Positions 27,201 to 35,516 of a stretch of DNA of 64,000 bases are shown one piece after another. The position numbers and the translations under genes are program-made. Within the stretch, counting starts at the first letter, position 1, and each line of letters starts with the position of its first letter. This stretch comes from Faecalicatena faecalis (lineage in GTDB: Bacteria > Bacillota > Clostridia > Lachnospirales > Lachnospiraceae). The notes under the pieces were generated by a model. It was not told the DNA's origin. It did no database searches and saw only the letters and a list, made by a program, of their open reading frames with translations. The stretch lies in the NCBI RefSeq assembly GCF_012524165.2, contig NZ_JABACJ020000007.1:62001-126000 (forward strand). Reading direction: 5' to 3'.

Positions 27201-28156
27201 GCTTTGTGAGTCCTCAGCGTACAGAATTCACAAGGTCGGTCTTTTCCATATAAAGCCTTATAACATTTTTGTCCTACACTGACGGACTTTCTGTCTTCAT
27301 TCTCTTGCGGCATGTTCACATAAAGCAGGTCATAATTTTGTTTTCCAATAATATAAATTCCATCCACGGTCTCGTTCACAATACTCTGGAACAGCCGTGT
27401 CTCTGATGACATTCCTGTAAATACTGCATAAAACCTGGTGGACTCCGCCAACGGCCCCATCCTGCGGCCATTCAAATGTATCCAGATCAAGCTGCCATTC
27501 TTATGGTACATGCGGTAAGAGACATCCAGGACCTCTCCGCTTATGACAGCTGATTTTGCAGCCTCAAGGACCCGTTCCCGGTCCGGTTCATATATAATAT
27601 TCAGAGCATCTTCTCTGACCATCTCTTCGTATTCTTTCCGCGTATGACCAGAAAGTGCCATCACACCATCGGAGAAAAAGACCGGGATGAACCTCTCTCC
27701 CTCCACCCTATAACTGGCAATCCCGCCCGGAATAGAATTGATCAGATGATCCTTTTCAAGCTGTATCTCCTTTAAATCCGTAATATTATGGAAAACACAG
27801 TGCAGAAGCGGATATCCATCCTCTTCTCCGATCCATTTGATCCGCATACGCACCCACACAATATGACCATCCCTGTGCTGCTTGCGGAATTCAATCTCAA
27901 CAGGTTCATGTGTCTGAATGACCTTGCCTGCTGTATTCCTGACCATGTCCTGGTCTTCCCAAAAGATTCTTTCCGACGCATCTGTATCCATCAGCTCTCT
28001 ATATTCCTCCACTGTAAATCCGGTCATTTCCGGTATCCCGTCCGAGAAATATACGGTTTCAAACTTATCCGTAGCCTTATAAATGGCAACACCGCCGGGG
28101 ATTGCATTGATGATATCCTGCATCTCTCCCTGGATGAGAGAATCCTTCTGTATCAT
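24251..28156 (-). CDS. Multi-PAS hybrid sensor histidine kinase with C-terminal receiver
   Basis: 1301 residues, no obvious membrane helix, so a cytoplasmic sensor. The N-terminal ~880 residues are a string of PAS/PAC units (repeats of the type GGVAIYKATDKFETVYFSDG, GGIASYRVEGERFIPVFFSDG, GGVAVMRYQVDGSMTPEFLSEG); the segment near 290-320 holds four clustered Cys. HisKA follows with phospho-acceptor His near 920 in MSHDIRTPMN, HATPase with NAVKFTPEGG and GTGLGLSITKGLVDLMGG, then a receiver with ILVELL and phospho-acceptor Asp near 1220 in LMDIQMPEMNGYEA and Lys in HIAKPVDVDVL. Directly upstream are a free HPt gene and a second hybrid kinase (gaps 2-3 bases), so one phosphorelay operon is likely. 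Signal unknown. Confidence 0.92.
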   Translation of the reverse strand: MIQKDSLIQGEMQDIINAIPGGVAIYKATDKFETVYFSDGIPEMTGFTVEEYRELMDTDASERIFWEDQDMVRNTAGKVIQTHEPVEIEFRKQHRDGHIVWVRMRIKWIGEEDGYPLLHCVFHNITDLKEIQLEKDHLINSIPGGIASYRVEGERFIPVFFSDGVMALSGHTRKEYEEMVREDALNIIYEPDRERVLEAAKSAVISGEVLDVSYRMYHKNGSLIWIHLNGRRMGPLAESTRFYAVFTGMSSETRLFQSIVNETVDGIYIIGKQNYDLLYVNMPQENEDRKSVSVGQKCYKALYGKDRPCEFCTLRTHKADGKNHEMAVDGTDRYYSTRFRETDWNGIPAYLKYVKDITEEVRNRKEKERLEQYFQTVLKNLPGGVAVMRYQVDGSMTPEFLSEGFMAMTQMSQEEAWALYREDAMAGVHPADKDALKAKIQAYIQEGGSKCEAIYRLKSGPDNYLWVKSTFTLIQNEGGDGRFYAVYHDMTKEREEQERIRQQYKDLILQHYRTPDPNALIIGHCNITQNRILEIIDHTDSKLLETFGYVREEFFTGVSTLVVEDKERKKFLDMYLNEPTLAAFRRNDTEQILRCFIKVPKEKKGRYVQFTVNLVETPDTGDITGILTVTDITEQTISDRILHQLSVTSYDFVLDLNIEEDTYTILARNKAADCVPQEHGIHSERMEYMASHMVVPKDREEYRNALKLENIYQRLKTEGAYTFSFSLFNENGDIRTKTMTVSAVDLRLGRVCLIRTDVTASVREQQGMLNMLAYTFELAGFIDVNSRMLTMYTRETVLENLPPYILEDYDKSAARFASDYGTESGREEAEEQFRLETMLRRLEEKPSGYDFVFPYYSENGYRYKQINVLWGDANHTTVCLVRADVTDMLTAEREAKTALEKALALAEEANQAKSEFLSAMSHDIRTPMNAIMGMTALAFAHIEDQERVEDCLKKISISSKHLLSLINDVLDMSKIERASITLGRMKITMTELLNQLTAIMAPQAKTQGIEFEVKSEGVIHKQFYGDSLRINQILLNILSNAVKFTPEGGKVSFLAEEVSVDQEQKRVRYRFTVRDTGIGMSEEFLKHLFEPFTRSRSAAKVEGTGLGLSITKGLVDLMGGTISVESQVHHGTTFQVELNCDYLDDVEAGMPVEEELLLGLETDKIFKGRHFLIAEDNEINAEILVELLAMHGAQSTVKCDGVQTVKAYRDAEPGTYDAILMDIQMPEMNGYEATRVIRQTCRDDAAGIPIIAMTANAFAEDIQAAREAGMTAHIAKPVDVDVLKVTLARVLSEKKQDCFMS

Positions 28157-28158
28157 GC

Positions 28159-28524
28159 TTATTCCCCCTTTTTGAGCTGTACCCTCAAATCATCCGCCTT
28201 CTGGAATTCATCTTTGATTACTTCATACATTTCCTGATAATCACTGCGCTCTTCTCCAGCTCTAAGCGGCTCCAAAATTGTACAAACAGAAGTAAATAGT
28301 GGGGCCAATCCCATATTTCCAACGACTCCCTTCAGCGTATGTGCTGCTTCAAATGCACTTTTCATATTCCCCGCCTCAAGGGCTTCTCCTAATTTCTGCA
28401 TATTATCGTCTTGGAAAAGCATGTCTAAAAACTTCAGATACATATCTTCCTTGTTCACGAACCTTGCCATAGTAGCCTGGTAGTCTCCCCCATAGGCTTC
28501 AAAAATAGTACGAAACTGTGACAT
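28159..28524 (-). CDS. HPt (histidine phosphotransfer) domain protein
   Basis: 121 residues, one HPt four-helix domain. The phospho-accepting His is in AFEAAHTLKGVVGNMGLAPLF, the canonical H-x-L-K-G motif. Sits 2 bases from hybrid kinase 24251-28156 and 3 bases from hybrid kinase 28528-32112, with a strong AAAGGAGG ribosome site. It most likely carries phosphate between the receivers of these kinases and a downstream receiver, perhaps that of the REC-GGDEF-EAL protein transcribed first in the cluster. Confidence 0.92.
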   Translation of the reverse strand: MSQFRTIFEAYGGDYQATMARFVNKEDMYLKFLDMLFQDDNMQKLGEALEAGNMKSAFEAAHTLKGVVGNMGLAPLFTSVCTILEPLRAGEERSDYQEMYEVIKDEFQKADDLRVQLKKGE

Positions 28525-28527
28525 TAC

Positions 28528-31500
28528 TCAGACCTCCTTTCCATAAATAAAATCATATAAAATCTGATAAAGACGGTTTGGCTCGATCGGCTTCGCCAAA
28601 TGTGCATTCATGCCTGCCGCCTTGCTCTTTTCGATATCGTCATCAAAAGCGTTGGCCGTCATCGCTATGATCGGTACGGACTCGGCATCCTTGTTGCTCA
28701 GATGTCGAATGTTCGCTGCCGCTGACAGACCGTCCATGATCGGCATTCTGATATCCATCAGGATCGCATCATAATAGCCCTCTTCTGATTTACCGAACAG
28801 TTCCATTGCTCTAAGGCCGTTTTCTGCCGTATCCACCTCAAAGTTCCTGTTCTTAAGCAGCATGACCGCAACCTCAGTATTAATCATATTGTCTTCTACT
28901 AACAGTACACGTTTTCCCGTGAAATCGTATTCAATCACTTCTGTCTGCTGCTTTTCCTCTTCTTTCTTTCCCAATGCCCTCGAAAATGCAGAAATCAGGG
29001 AAGACTTGAACATCGGCTTGCTCATCAGCAGATTCACGCCCGCCATTTTCGCCTCATGTTCAATGGAAATCCAATCATAGGCCGTCATAATAATGATGGT
29101 CACATCCGGTCCGACGATGCTTCGTATCCGGCGTGCAGTCTCGATTCCATCCATCCCCGGCATCTTCCAGTCTATGAGGATCATGTCAAAATATTTTCCT
29201 TCATTGTAAAGCAACTGTACTCTGTCCACTGCCTTGCGCCCGCTATCCACCCACTCTGCCTTGATTCCCATCTCTTCCAAGGTCACGACAGCACTCTCAC
29301 AGACTGCTACATCATCATCCACGACCAGAGTCTTTAGATGTGAGAAATTGTACTGTTGTTTCTTCTGGGTGTGGCGCTGCTTCTCTTCCTCGGTGATTCC
29401 AAGCTTTACATCGATCGTAAATTCAGTACCGATTCCTTTGATGGAACGGACCGTAATCTTCCCATCCATCATATCCACGATATTCTTAGAAATCGCAAGT
29501 CCCAATCCAGTGCCCCCGTATAGAGCTGTGGTCCCTGTTGACTCCTGGGAAAATGGTTCAAAGATATGCGGGAGGAATTCCTCACTCATCCCGACACCGG
29601 TATCATTGACAATGAACCGAAGTACTGCATCATTCTTCGTCCTTCTGCGCTGGGAAGCTGAAAACGTAACCTTTCCACCTTCCTCCGTGAACTTGATTGC
29701 ATTACTTAATATATTGATCAAGACCTGCTGAAGCTTCATCGCATCACCGATATAATAATCATCCAATATCGGATCCACAATACACTCGTAATCGACCCCT
29801 CTGCTGGCTGCCTGGGCATAACAGATGGAATTGATTCCATTTAAAAATTCCTCAGTAGGAATCTTTTCACTCTTTAAAAGCATCTTTCCACTCTCGATCC
29901 TGCTCATATCCAGAATGTCATTGATCAGAGACAACAAAAACCGCGAGGAAATTCCTATCTTCGAAATACAGTCTGCCACCTGCTCATCATCACCGATGGA
30001 CTGTGCTGCGATCGTGCTCATCCCGATGATTGCGTTCATCGGAGTACGAATCTCATGGCTCATCCGGGAAAGAAAATCTGATTTCGCTGCATTAGCCTGC
30101 TCTGCTGCTACCAATGCGGCTGCGAGTTCTTCCTTCTGCTTCTGTTCCTGACGCACCACATCCGTCACATCTATCTGGGCAAGGCAGATCTTCTCCAATT
30201 CTTTACTGATATAGAAAACCTGGAACCGCTTCACCCGCGGTATTCCATGCCGGTCTTTTATTTCTGTGATAAAACTGAAAGACTCCTCTAATTCCAGTTG
30301 ATGATGGATGTATTCATAGGACAGCTTCTTAAGATATGCCGCTCTTGCATGCACCTCTATGAACTGATCAGCGAACAGCCGGATATCCTCCTGGAATTTT
30401 CCTTGGGGAGGAATCGTATTCTCATCTTTATCGTAGGAAATCAATCGGTGTGTATCACTTATCATATCTACTTCTGCGATAATATCATAATCCAGCTCCG
30501 TAATCTTACTCAAAAGCTGTTCCTGAATCTTCTGTTCTGTGATATCAAAGGTGTAGAAAAAGCTGATCACATCTCCTGTCTCAGGATTCTGGTAACAGCG
30601 CAGGCTCGTACTTGCCCAAAATACACCGTTCCCATTTTTCTTCCTCAGGAATTCAAAATGATAATCTGACTTTCCCATGCCATAATCAGCCAGCACCTTT
30701 TCCCGCTTCAGCTCGCTTAATACCCTTTCACCATCCGCCTCTTCCACCGCCGATCTTGCCAGATTCTCGATGGTCTCCTGATAGGACGTGCCGACCGCAG
30801 CAACTGCGAACTCAGAGGAAGTCAGATAACTCTCCATCCTGTCCTGTGTCACATTCAGACGCCCCTGAATACTCCCTTCCGCCGAAGACAGCTCTGCAAA
30901 ATAGGTCAGCTCCTTTTCGTAGAGCTCCTTCATATATTCCTGTCCATGCTTGGCATCGGTGATATCCACAAATACACAATAAAAATAGCGTTCCTCATCT
31001 GCTTCTGTAAAAAGCTGTGCCTTGATGGAGATCCATCTCACGGACCCATCCTTGCAGACCAGCCTTCTCTCGTCCTGCACCGTATTCCCACTTTTCAACT
31101 GGACATTCAACTTTTCTGCCAGCCCCGGCAGATCATCCGGGTACACAACCGCAGACAGACAATTTCCCTTGTCTTTAAACTCTTCCCTTGTGTAGCCCAG
31201 AAACTCGAACAATCCGTCATTTGCCTCTATCACAGAGAAAGCTTCATCAAAACGGCAGCGGAACACTGCACCCGGCACATTATTGTAGATGCGCATCACC
31301 TCGTCCTGTGCTCGTTTCTGCTCTGTAATATCAATACACACTGAAGTGACTGCCGGCCGGCCCGTCTCATCCTGTGCCATACGTCCGACATCGTGTACCC
31401 AGATATAAGAACCGTCCCTTTTCTCCATCCGGTATTCTACAACAAACTCGCCATCTCTTCCAAGTTGGTAACGTACCTGCTCCTCCACCTTCTGCCGTTC

Positions 31501-32112
31501 ATCTGGATGGATACAGTTCATGATTTTCCCCTGAATCGCTGCGATAAACTCTTCTTCGCTCTCATACCCCAGATACTGAAGCATTCTCTTGTTAATAAAA
31601 TAAAATGGGAACCCCGGCTCCATGTAACCGCCCATCATACCGCCTGCTAAAGACTCATTCAAGAACTCCTGGCGCTGTCTAATCACATTCTCAATGACCA
31701 GAGTCTGAGGATAATGCTCTTCCCCCTTCTGACTACTCCCCGGCTCCGCAATATGCAGGTTCTGGACTACCCACCGCCCATTCTCAGGCCTTAATATGAA
31801 GAAAAAACGCAAATGCCAGGTATATAACGTATTGATCAGCGCTATCTCCACTGCTGTCGTATGAATTCCCTCCGTCAATAGCTGCTCATGCAGAATCTGC
31901 ATCTCCATCTGAAAAGGTCCTGGACTCTCCTGGATATCCTTCCGCAGATATTCTGTCATCTCTTCTTTGCCGTTGGCAATTTCTTTGAGTCCTGTCCCCA
32001 CAAAATTAATATTCTCTGCCAGAAATGGCAGTATCTTCTCTAAATTACGTTCCCTGAACCATGCATCACAGAATGACATGACAGCCTGGCGTACCTCACT
32101 TCGTATCTCCAT
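28528..32112 (-). CDS. Hybrid histidine kinase with N-terminal NTF2/SnoaL-like domain, PAS repeats and two receivers
   Basis: 1194 residues, soluble. Residues 1-130 look like an NTF2/SnoaL cone fold (VMSFCDAWFRERNLEKILPFLAENINFVGTG then TAVEIALINTLYTWHLRFFFILRPENGRWVVQNLHI). PAS/PAC units follow from ~150 to ~640. HisKA His near 685 in MSHEIRTPMNAIIGMS, HATPase with NAIKFTEEGG and GTGLGLAISKNIVDMMDG. First receiver has VVDDDVAVCES and Asp near 980 in LIDWKMPGMDGIE, second has LLVEDNMINTE and Asp near 1120 in LMDIRMPIMDG, each with its conserved Lys. The same two-receiver tail occurs in the kinase at 40539-43142, suggesting a lineage expansion. The ligand for the NTF2 domain is unknown. Confidence 0.92.
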   Translation of the reverse strand: MEIRSEVRQAVMSFCDAWFRERNLEKILPFLAENINFVGTGLKEIANGKEEMTEYLRKDIQESPGPFQMEMQILHEQLLTEGIHTTAVEIALINTLYTWHLRFFFILRPENGRWVVQNLHIAEPGSSQKGEEHYPQTLVIENVIRQRQEFLNESLAGGMMGGYMEPGFPFYFINKRMLQYLGYESEEEFIAAIQGKIMNCIHPDERQKVEEQVRYQLGRDGEFVVEYRMEKRDGSYIWVHDVGRMAQDETGRPAVTSVCIDITEQKRAQDEVMRIYNNVPGAVFRCRFDEAFSVIEANDGLFEFLGYTREEFKDKGNCLSAVVYPDDLPGLAEKLNVQLKSGNTVQDERRLVCKDGSVRWISIKAQLFTEADEERYFYCVFVDITDAKHGQEYMKELYEKELTYFAELSSAEGSIQGRLNVTQDRMESYLTSSEFAVAAVGTSYQETIENLARSAVEEADGERVLSELKREKVLADYGMGKSDYHFEFLRKKNGNGVFWASTSLRCYQNPETGDVISFFYTFDITEQKIQEQLLSKITELDYDIIAEVDMISDTHRLISYDKDENTIPPQGKFQEDIRLFADQFIEVHARAAYLKKLSYEYIHHQLELEESFSFITEIKDRHGIPRVKRFQVFYISKELEKICLAQIDVTDVVRQEQKQKEELAAALVAAEQANAAKSDFLSRMSHEIRTPMNAIIGMSTIAAQSIGDDEQVADCISKIGISSRFLLSLINDILDMSRIESGKMLLKSEKIPTEEFLNGINSICYAQAASRGVDYECIVDPILDDYYIGDAMKLQQVLINILSNAIKFTEEGGKVTFSASQRRRTKNDAVLRFIVNDTGVGMSEEFLPHIFEPFSQESTGTTALYGGTGLGLAISKNIVDMMDGKITVRSIKGIGTEFTIDVKLGITEEEKQRHTQKKQQYNFSHLKTLVVDDDVAVCESAVVTLEEMGIKAEWVDSGRKAVDRVQLLYNEGKYFDMILIDWKMPGMDGIETARRIRSIVGPDVTIIIMTAYDWISIEHEAKMAGVNLLMSKPMFKSSLISAFSRALGKKEEEKQQTEVIEYDFTGKRVLLVEDNMINTEVAVMLLKNRNFEVDTAENGLRAMELFGKSEEGYYDAILMDIRMPIMDGLSAAANIRHLSNKDAESVPIIAMTANAFDDDIEKSKAAGMNAHLAKPIEPNRLYQILYDFIYGKEV

Positions 32113-32143
32113 ACCATTTCCTCTCTGTCCCGTAAAAACCTGA

Positions 32144-33862
32144 CTATTCGGCCGCCTTCGCTGTATACTTCATGGCATCCATAACAGAGTTCTCGCCCGC
32201 ATCCCCTTCTTTAGCAAGAAGCTTCTTAAATTCGTGACATGGCATAGGCTTCGCAAAATAATATCCCTGTACATAGTCACAGCCAATCTCCTTGAGACGG
32301 TCGAACTGCTCCTGTGTCTCAACGCCTTCCGCCACAACACTTAAATGCAACCATCGGGCCAAAGCGATAATGAACTGCAGTATCCCCCGGGAGTTCTGTT
32401 TTGCAGTCTCACTCTGAATAAACTTCATGTCCAGCTTCAAGATGTCGATCGGCATCTCATTGAGCATATTTAAAGAAGAATAACCGCTTCCGAAATCATC
32501 CATCTCGATGATAAAGCCAAGATCCCTGAGCTTTCTCACGGTATCGATAATCTGTGTCGGATTCTCCGTATAAGCACTTTCTGTAATCTCCAGATGAAGA
32601 TGCGTCGGTGAAAGATTGTGTTTTTGTACGATCCTGATCAGGATATCTGCCAGGTCCGCATTATAGATGTCTGCACGCGATACATTGACTGAGACAGAAA
32701 TCGGCGCAAGACCTTCATCTTCCCATTCTCTGATGGCAGCGCATGTCTTGTCCCACACGTACTGGTCCAGCTTGGTGATAAACCCATTCTTTTCAAATAA
32801 TGGAATAAATTCTGCCGGTGACTGGAATCCCCATTCCGGGTGAATCCATCTCACCAAGGCCTCCGCACCGACCAGCTTTTCATCTTCGATCCGATACTTT
32901 GGCTGAAGATAGATCTGGAACTGCTCCTTCGCCAGCGCAGATTCCATGATGTCCGTAATCGCCTGTTCCTTCAAAAGTCTGTTACGCAGAGTATCATCAT
33001 AGGGCGCAAAATACTTACCGTACTGTCCTTTGATGCTGCGGGCAGCAAGAAGCGCCCGGTCACACATCTGCTCTACAGACAGTGTCCGGTCTTCTATGTA
33101 ATAAACGCCCCACTTCATGACAATGTTGCGTACCTCTAAGACCCCATTGACCTGCTCATTGGCTTCTTTAAAAATCTCATCCGTATAATCAAAACGCCGT
33201 TCTAACAGACACGCAAACTTATCCGAGGTCATCCTTCCGCAGATTCCCCGGCCGTCTACCCGCTGCTTGTACATCTCAGCGACCCCTTTGAGCAGGCGGT
33301 CACCTGTAGGTACACCGAACACATCGTTGATCAGCTTAAAATTCTCGATATCCGAACAGATGATATCGTACTGCTTATCTGGATTACGCAACAGGATATC
33401 CTTGACCTGCTGGTAGAAAAATTCCTTGCTATATACTCCTGTCAGCCTGTCATACTGAATCAGGTTGACCATTGCAGCGGTCTCACGGAGATTGATGATG
33501 CTGGCAACACGATGAAGTATGATCTGAGGCCTATAGGGCTTCGCCACAAAATCAGATGCCCCGTGTGACAGCGCAGCCACTTCATCGGATTCTCCGTCAT
33601 TTTGAGTTGTAACAATAACGGGAATAGAAGAATAAGCAGGATCCGCTTTCATGATAGATAGAAAGGTATAACCATCCATGACCGGCATTACAATGTCCAA
33701 GAGAATAAGAGAAATCCCTTCTTTATACTGCTTTAGAATGTCCAGAGCCTCCTGTCCATTCTCTGCTTCCAATACATCATAATCGGAAGCCAGTATCTGA
33801 CATAACAAGCCTCGGTTCAATGGATTATCTTCCACTACCAAGATTTTTTTCCGTGAAAACAT
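32144..33862 (-). CDS. Receiver-GGDEF-EAL protein (probable c-di-GMP phosphodiesterase, degenerate GGDEF)
   Basis: About 572 residues. REC at the N-terminus (ILVVEDNPLNRGLL, Asp near 55 in LILLDIVMPVMDGYTF, Lys in VAKPYRP). The GGDEF-like domain spans ~135-300, but the active-site motif reads RMTSDKF, so cyclase activity is not expected. The EAL domain keeps its catalytic set: GAEALVRW, EITESAYTENP, MDDFGSGYSSLNML, LKLDMKF, VVAEGVETQEQ and YVQGYYFAKPM. Expected role: c-di-GMP hydrolysis under phospho-control, the output of the adjacent phosphorelay. The start at 33862 has GAGGGG 8 bases upstream; a GTG at 33871 would directly abut it. The 3' neighbour kinase begins 31 bases away. Confidence 0.92.
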   Translation of the reverse strand: MFSRKKILVVEDNPLNRGLLCQILASDYDVLEAENGQEALDILKQYKEGISLILLDIVMPVMDGYTFLSIMKADPAYSSIPVIVTTQNDGESDEVAALSHGASDFVAKPYRPQIILHRVASIINLRETAAMVNLIQYDRLTGVYSKEFFYQQVKDILLRNPDKQYDIICSDIENFKLINDVFGVPTGDRLLKGVAEMYKQRVDGRGICGRMTSDKFACLLERRFDYTDEIFKEANEQVNGVLEVRNIVMKWGVYYIEDRTLSVEQMCDRALLAARSIKGQYGKYFAPYDDTLRNRLLKEQAITDIMESALAKEQFQIYLQPKYRIEDEKLVGAEALVRWIHPEWGFQSPAEFIPLFEKNGFITKLDQYVWDKTCAAIREWEDEGLAPISVSVNVSRADIYNADLADILIRIVQKHNLSPTHLHLEITESAYTENPTQIIDTVRKLRDLGFIIEMDDFGSGYSSLNMLNEMPIDILKLDMKFIQSETAKQNSRGILQFIIALARWLHLSVVAEGVETQEQFDRLKEIGCDYVQGYYFAKPMPCHEFKKLLAKEGDAGENSVMDAMKYTAKAAE

Positions 33863-34012
33863 GAATTTCACCCCTCTATCTTTGATAATTATATTTATTT
33901 TATCTATAAATGTCCGATTGCAAATGCTGATTGAATCACTCTTGTTCGATCTGATATGATTCTGGAGGCATTCTTCCCCATTTAAGTATCCTATTTATAC
34001 CTTATAATTCTA

Positions 34013-34561
34013 TCATAGTACCTTTGAAAAGGCAATCATTTCCCCTTTTCTGGAAAACTCTTTTGCCCAAAAGCATGGAAAAAAGAATGCGGATACATCA
34101 GCTCCGCACTCTTTTCCATCATTTTCGCTCTTTTTTCCCTTTATGGGATGCACTTGAGATTCTAAACCTTTATCACAACAAGCCCTGCTTTGTGAGAATC
34201 TCTCAAATATTTCCTTCTGTTGGAAATTAGATTCCATTTTCAGTTGTTCCCTTCCGATTCCTTTCAGGATACCGATATAACGTAGGTACCGCTCCGTTGT
34301 ATAATCCCTGTAATACCCGAAGTCCTGGAGCAGAAATCCCAGCTTTTCCCTGTATTTGTCATCCAATTTCTGGATTTCCCTGCCCTCCCACAGAATCATT
34401 CCCTCTGTAGGATATAAAAGTGTCGCCAGCATCTTCATCAATGTGGTCTTCCCTGCCCCGTTGGGTGCCAGAAGGCCATATATTCCATAATTTAATTCCA
34501 AATTGATATCTTTTAAAGCAGTAAAATTCTGATATTTTTTCGTTACATGATTAATTTGCAG
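34013..34561 (-). pseudogene. Truncated ABC transporter ATPase
   Basis: Frame opens with CTG at 34561 (AGGAG 10 bases upstream): QINHVTKKYQNFTALKDINL then GLLAPNGAGKTTLMKMLATLLYPTEG (Walker A) and GFLLQDFGYYRDYTTERYLRYIGILKGI (Q-loop). After about residue 100 family similarity stops; signature, Walker B and switch His are absent and the remaining ~80 residues match nothing I recognise. A truncated, inactive ATPase of the multidrug/lantibiotic export type. Its first codons overlap the stop of the frameshifted gene 34551-34981. No permease gene remains. Confidence 0.8.
34079..34111. terminator. Bidirectional hairpin terminator inside the truncated ABC gene tail
   Basis: Stem GAATGCGGA/TCCGCACTC (9 pairs, one wobble) with a 9-base loop; T6 follows on the minus strand and TTTT on the plus strand. 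It ends transcription from the decayed locus. Confidence 0.65.
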
Positions 34562-34981
34562 CCTTTGTATACTCCTTTCTGAATGTCTGACCGCACAGAA
34601 CAGACAGATGACGGATATAGATCACCGCGGCCATAATTCCTGCCGCAGCCAACAATAGCGTTGGAACTCTCTCCAGCATATGCATATACCACTCTGATAC
34701 AGTTCCTTGAAGCAGAAGATTTCCCACGATCCAGCTTGCACTTACCGCGGCTCCCCAGCCGATTCTTCTGCCCTTCTCAATCCCAAGGACACAAACAGAA
34801 TATCTGCCATCCCTGCAAACATCTGACGCACTCCGATTCCACAGAATATATCCCACATAAAGGATTCACCCCCCGCCTTCTTTGGAATACGGCTCAGTTC
34901 TTCCGCCAGTCTTAGATTCTCTTCTTTTCTTTCAGCCTTTTTCCACATTTCTTCTAAAAACTTCTGTTCACTCTGCTTCAT
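34551..34981 (-). pseudogene. Membrane protein with a single-base frameshift
   Basis: Two overlapping frames make one 143-residue protein if one G is restored in the GGG run near 34790: the first frame gives MKQSEQKFLEEMWKKAERKE through ADILFVSLG, the second continues IEKGRRIGWGAAVSASWIVGNLL with two hydrophobic helices and ends RKEYTKAAN. The total of 431 bases is one short of a codon multiple, as expected for the loss. It begins within the last codons of the sigma-like gene (ATGA-type overlap) and ends over the ABC start, so it was the middle gene of a sigma/membrane protein/ABC operon. Family not recognised. Confidence 0.75.
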
Positions 34982-35317
34982 GCTCCCGCATCTCTAAAGC
35001 AGACACCTCCAGTTCTTCTGTCCTGTGTCTGGCATCTCTTCTCAATTCATCCACTGTCTTATGTTTCACGACCGAAAAAAGATAGGTCCGAAACGTACAG
35101 GACTTTAGGACGCGTTCTCTCTGAATATAGATATCACAAAACTGTCCTGCACGATATCTAGGGCTGCCTGCTTTTGATGGATCATCTTCATGCAGAACCG
35201 GACAGCATCCTGATAATACCGAAGCACCAGCACATCATAAGCGGCTTTTAAATTTTCCTCTCGGACCAGATCCATAAGCTGGTTATCCGTCATGTGTTCT
35301 AAATCTTCCCGGGTCAT
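34968..35317 (-). pseudogene. ECF-type sigma factor remnant, frameshifted and lacking region 4
   Basis: N-terminal region 2 is clear: LMDLVREENLKAAYDVLVLRYYQDAVRFCMKMI and DIVQDSFV. The frame then breaks near 35135; adding back one G in GTTTTGTGATATC restores DIYIQRERVLKSCTFRTYLFSVVKHKTVDELRRDARHRTEE, the end of region 2 and linker, to a stop at 34968. Even repaired it is only 116 residues, too short to hold region 4, so the promoter-binding C-terminus has been lost. Two single-base losses in neighbouring genes and a truncated ATPase show the locus is dead. Confidence 0.8.
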
Positions 35318-35460
35318 AATAGACTCCTTTCTTTTGCGGGCAGGTTTACAGCGCGCTGTAAATTAAGGCTTACTTTCTATCTCTTTCTATTTATTAGTCG
35401 AAACTATAAAATAAAAGTTACACTGATTCTGAAATAAAACAATAGTATCCATCAAAATTC

Positions 35461-35489
35461 TTGAGCATCACAGGTAAATTTGATATACT
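35461..35489 (+). promoter_or_regulatory. Promoter of the GIY-YIG-DUF2075 gene
   Basis: TTGAGC (35461-35466), 17-base spacer, TATACT (35484-35489), followed 14 bases later by the ribosome site AGGAGAG and ATG at 35517. Short leader of about 20 bases. Confidence 0.7.
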
Positions 35490-35516
35490 TTGTAAAAATA
35501 ATAGGAGAGATTTAAT

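Noticed and set aside
33900..34012. Promoter for the REC-GGDEF-EAL gene
   Set aside because: AT-rich stretch has several partial -10/-35 pairs (for example TTTGCA and TAAAAT) but no single convincing pair to report.
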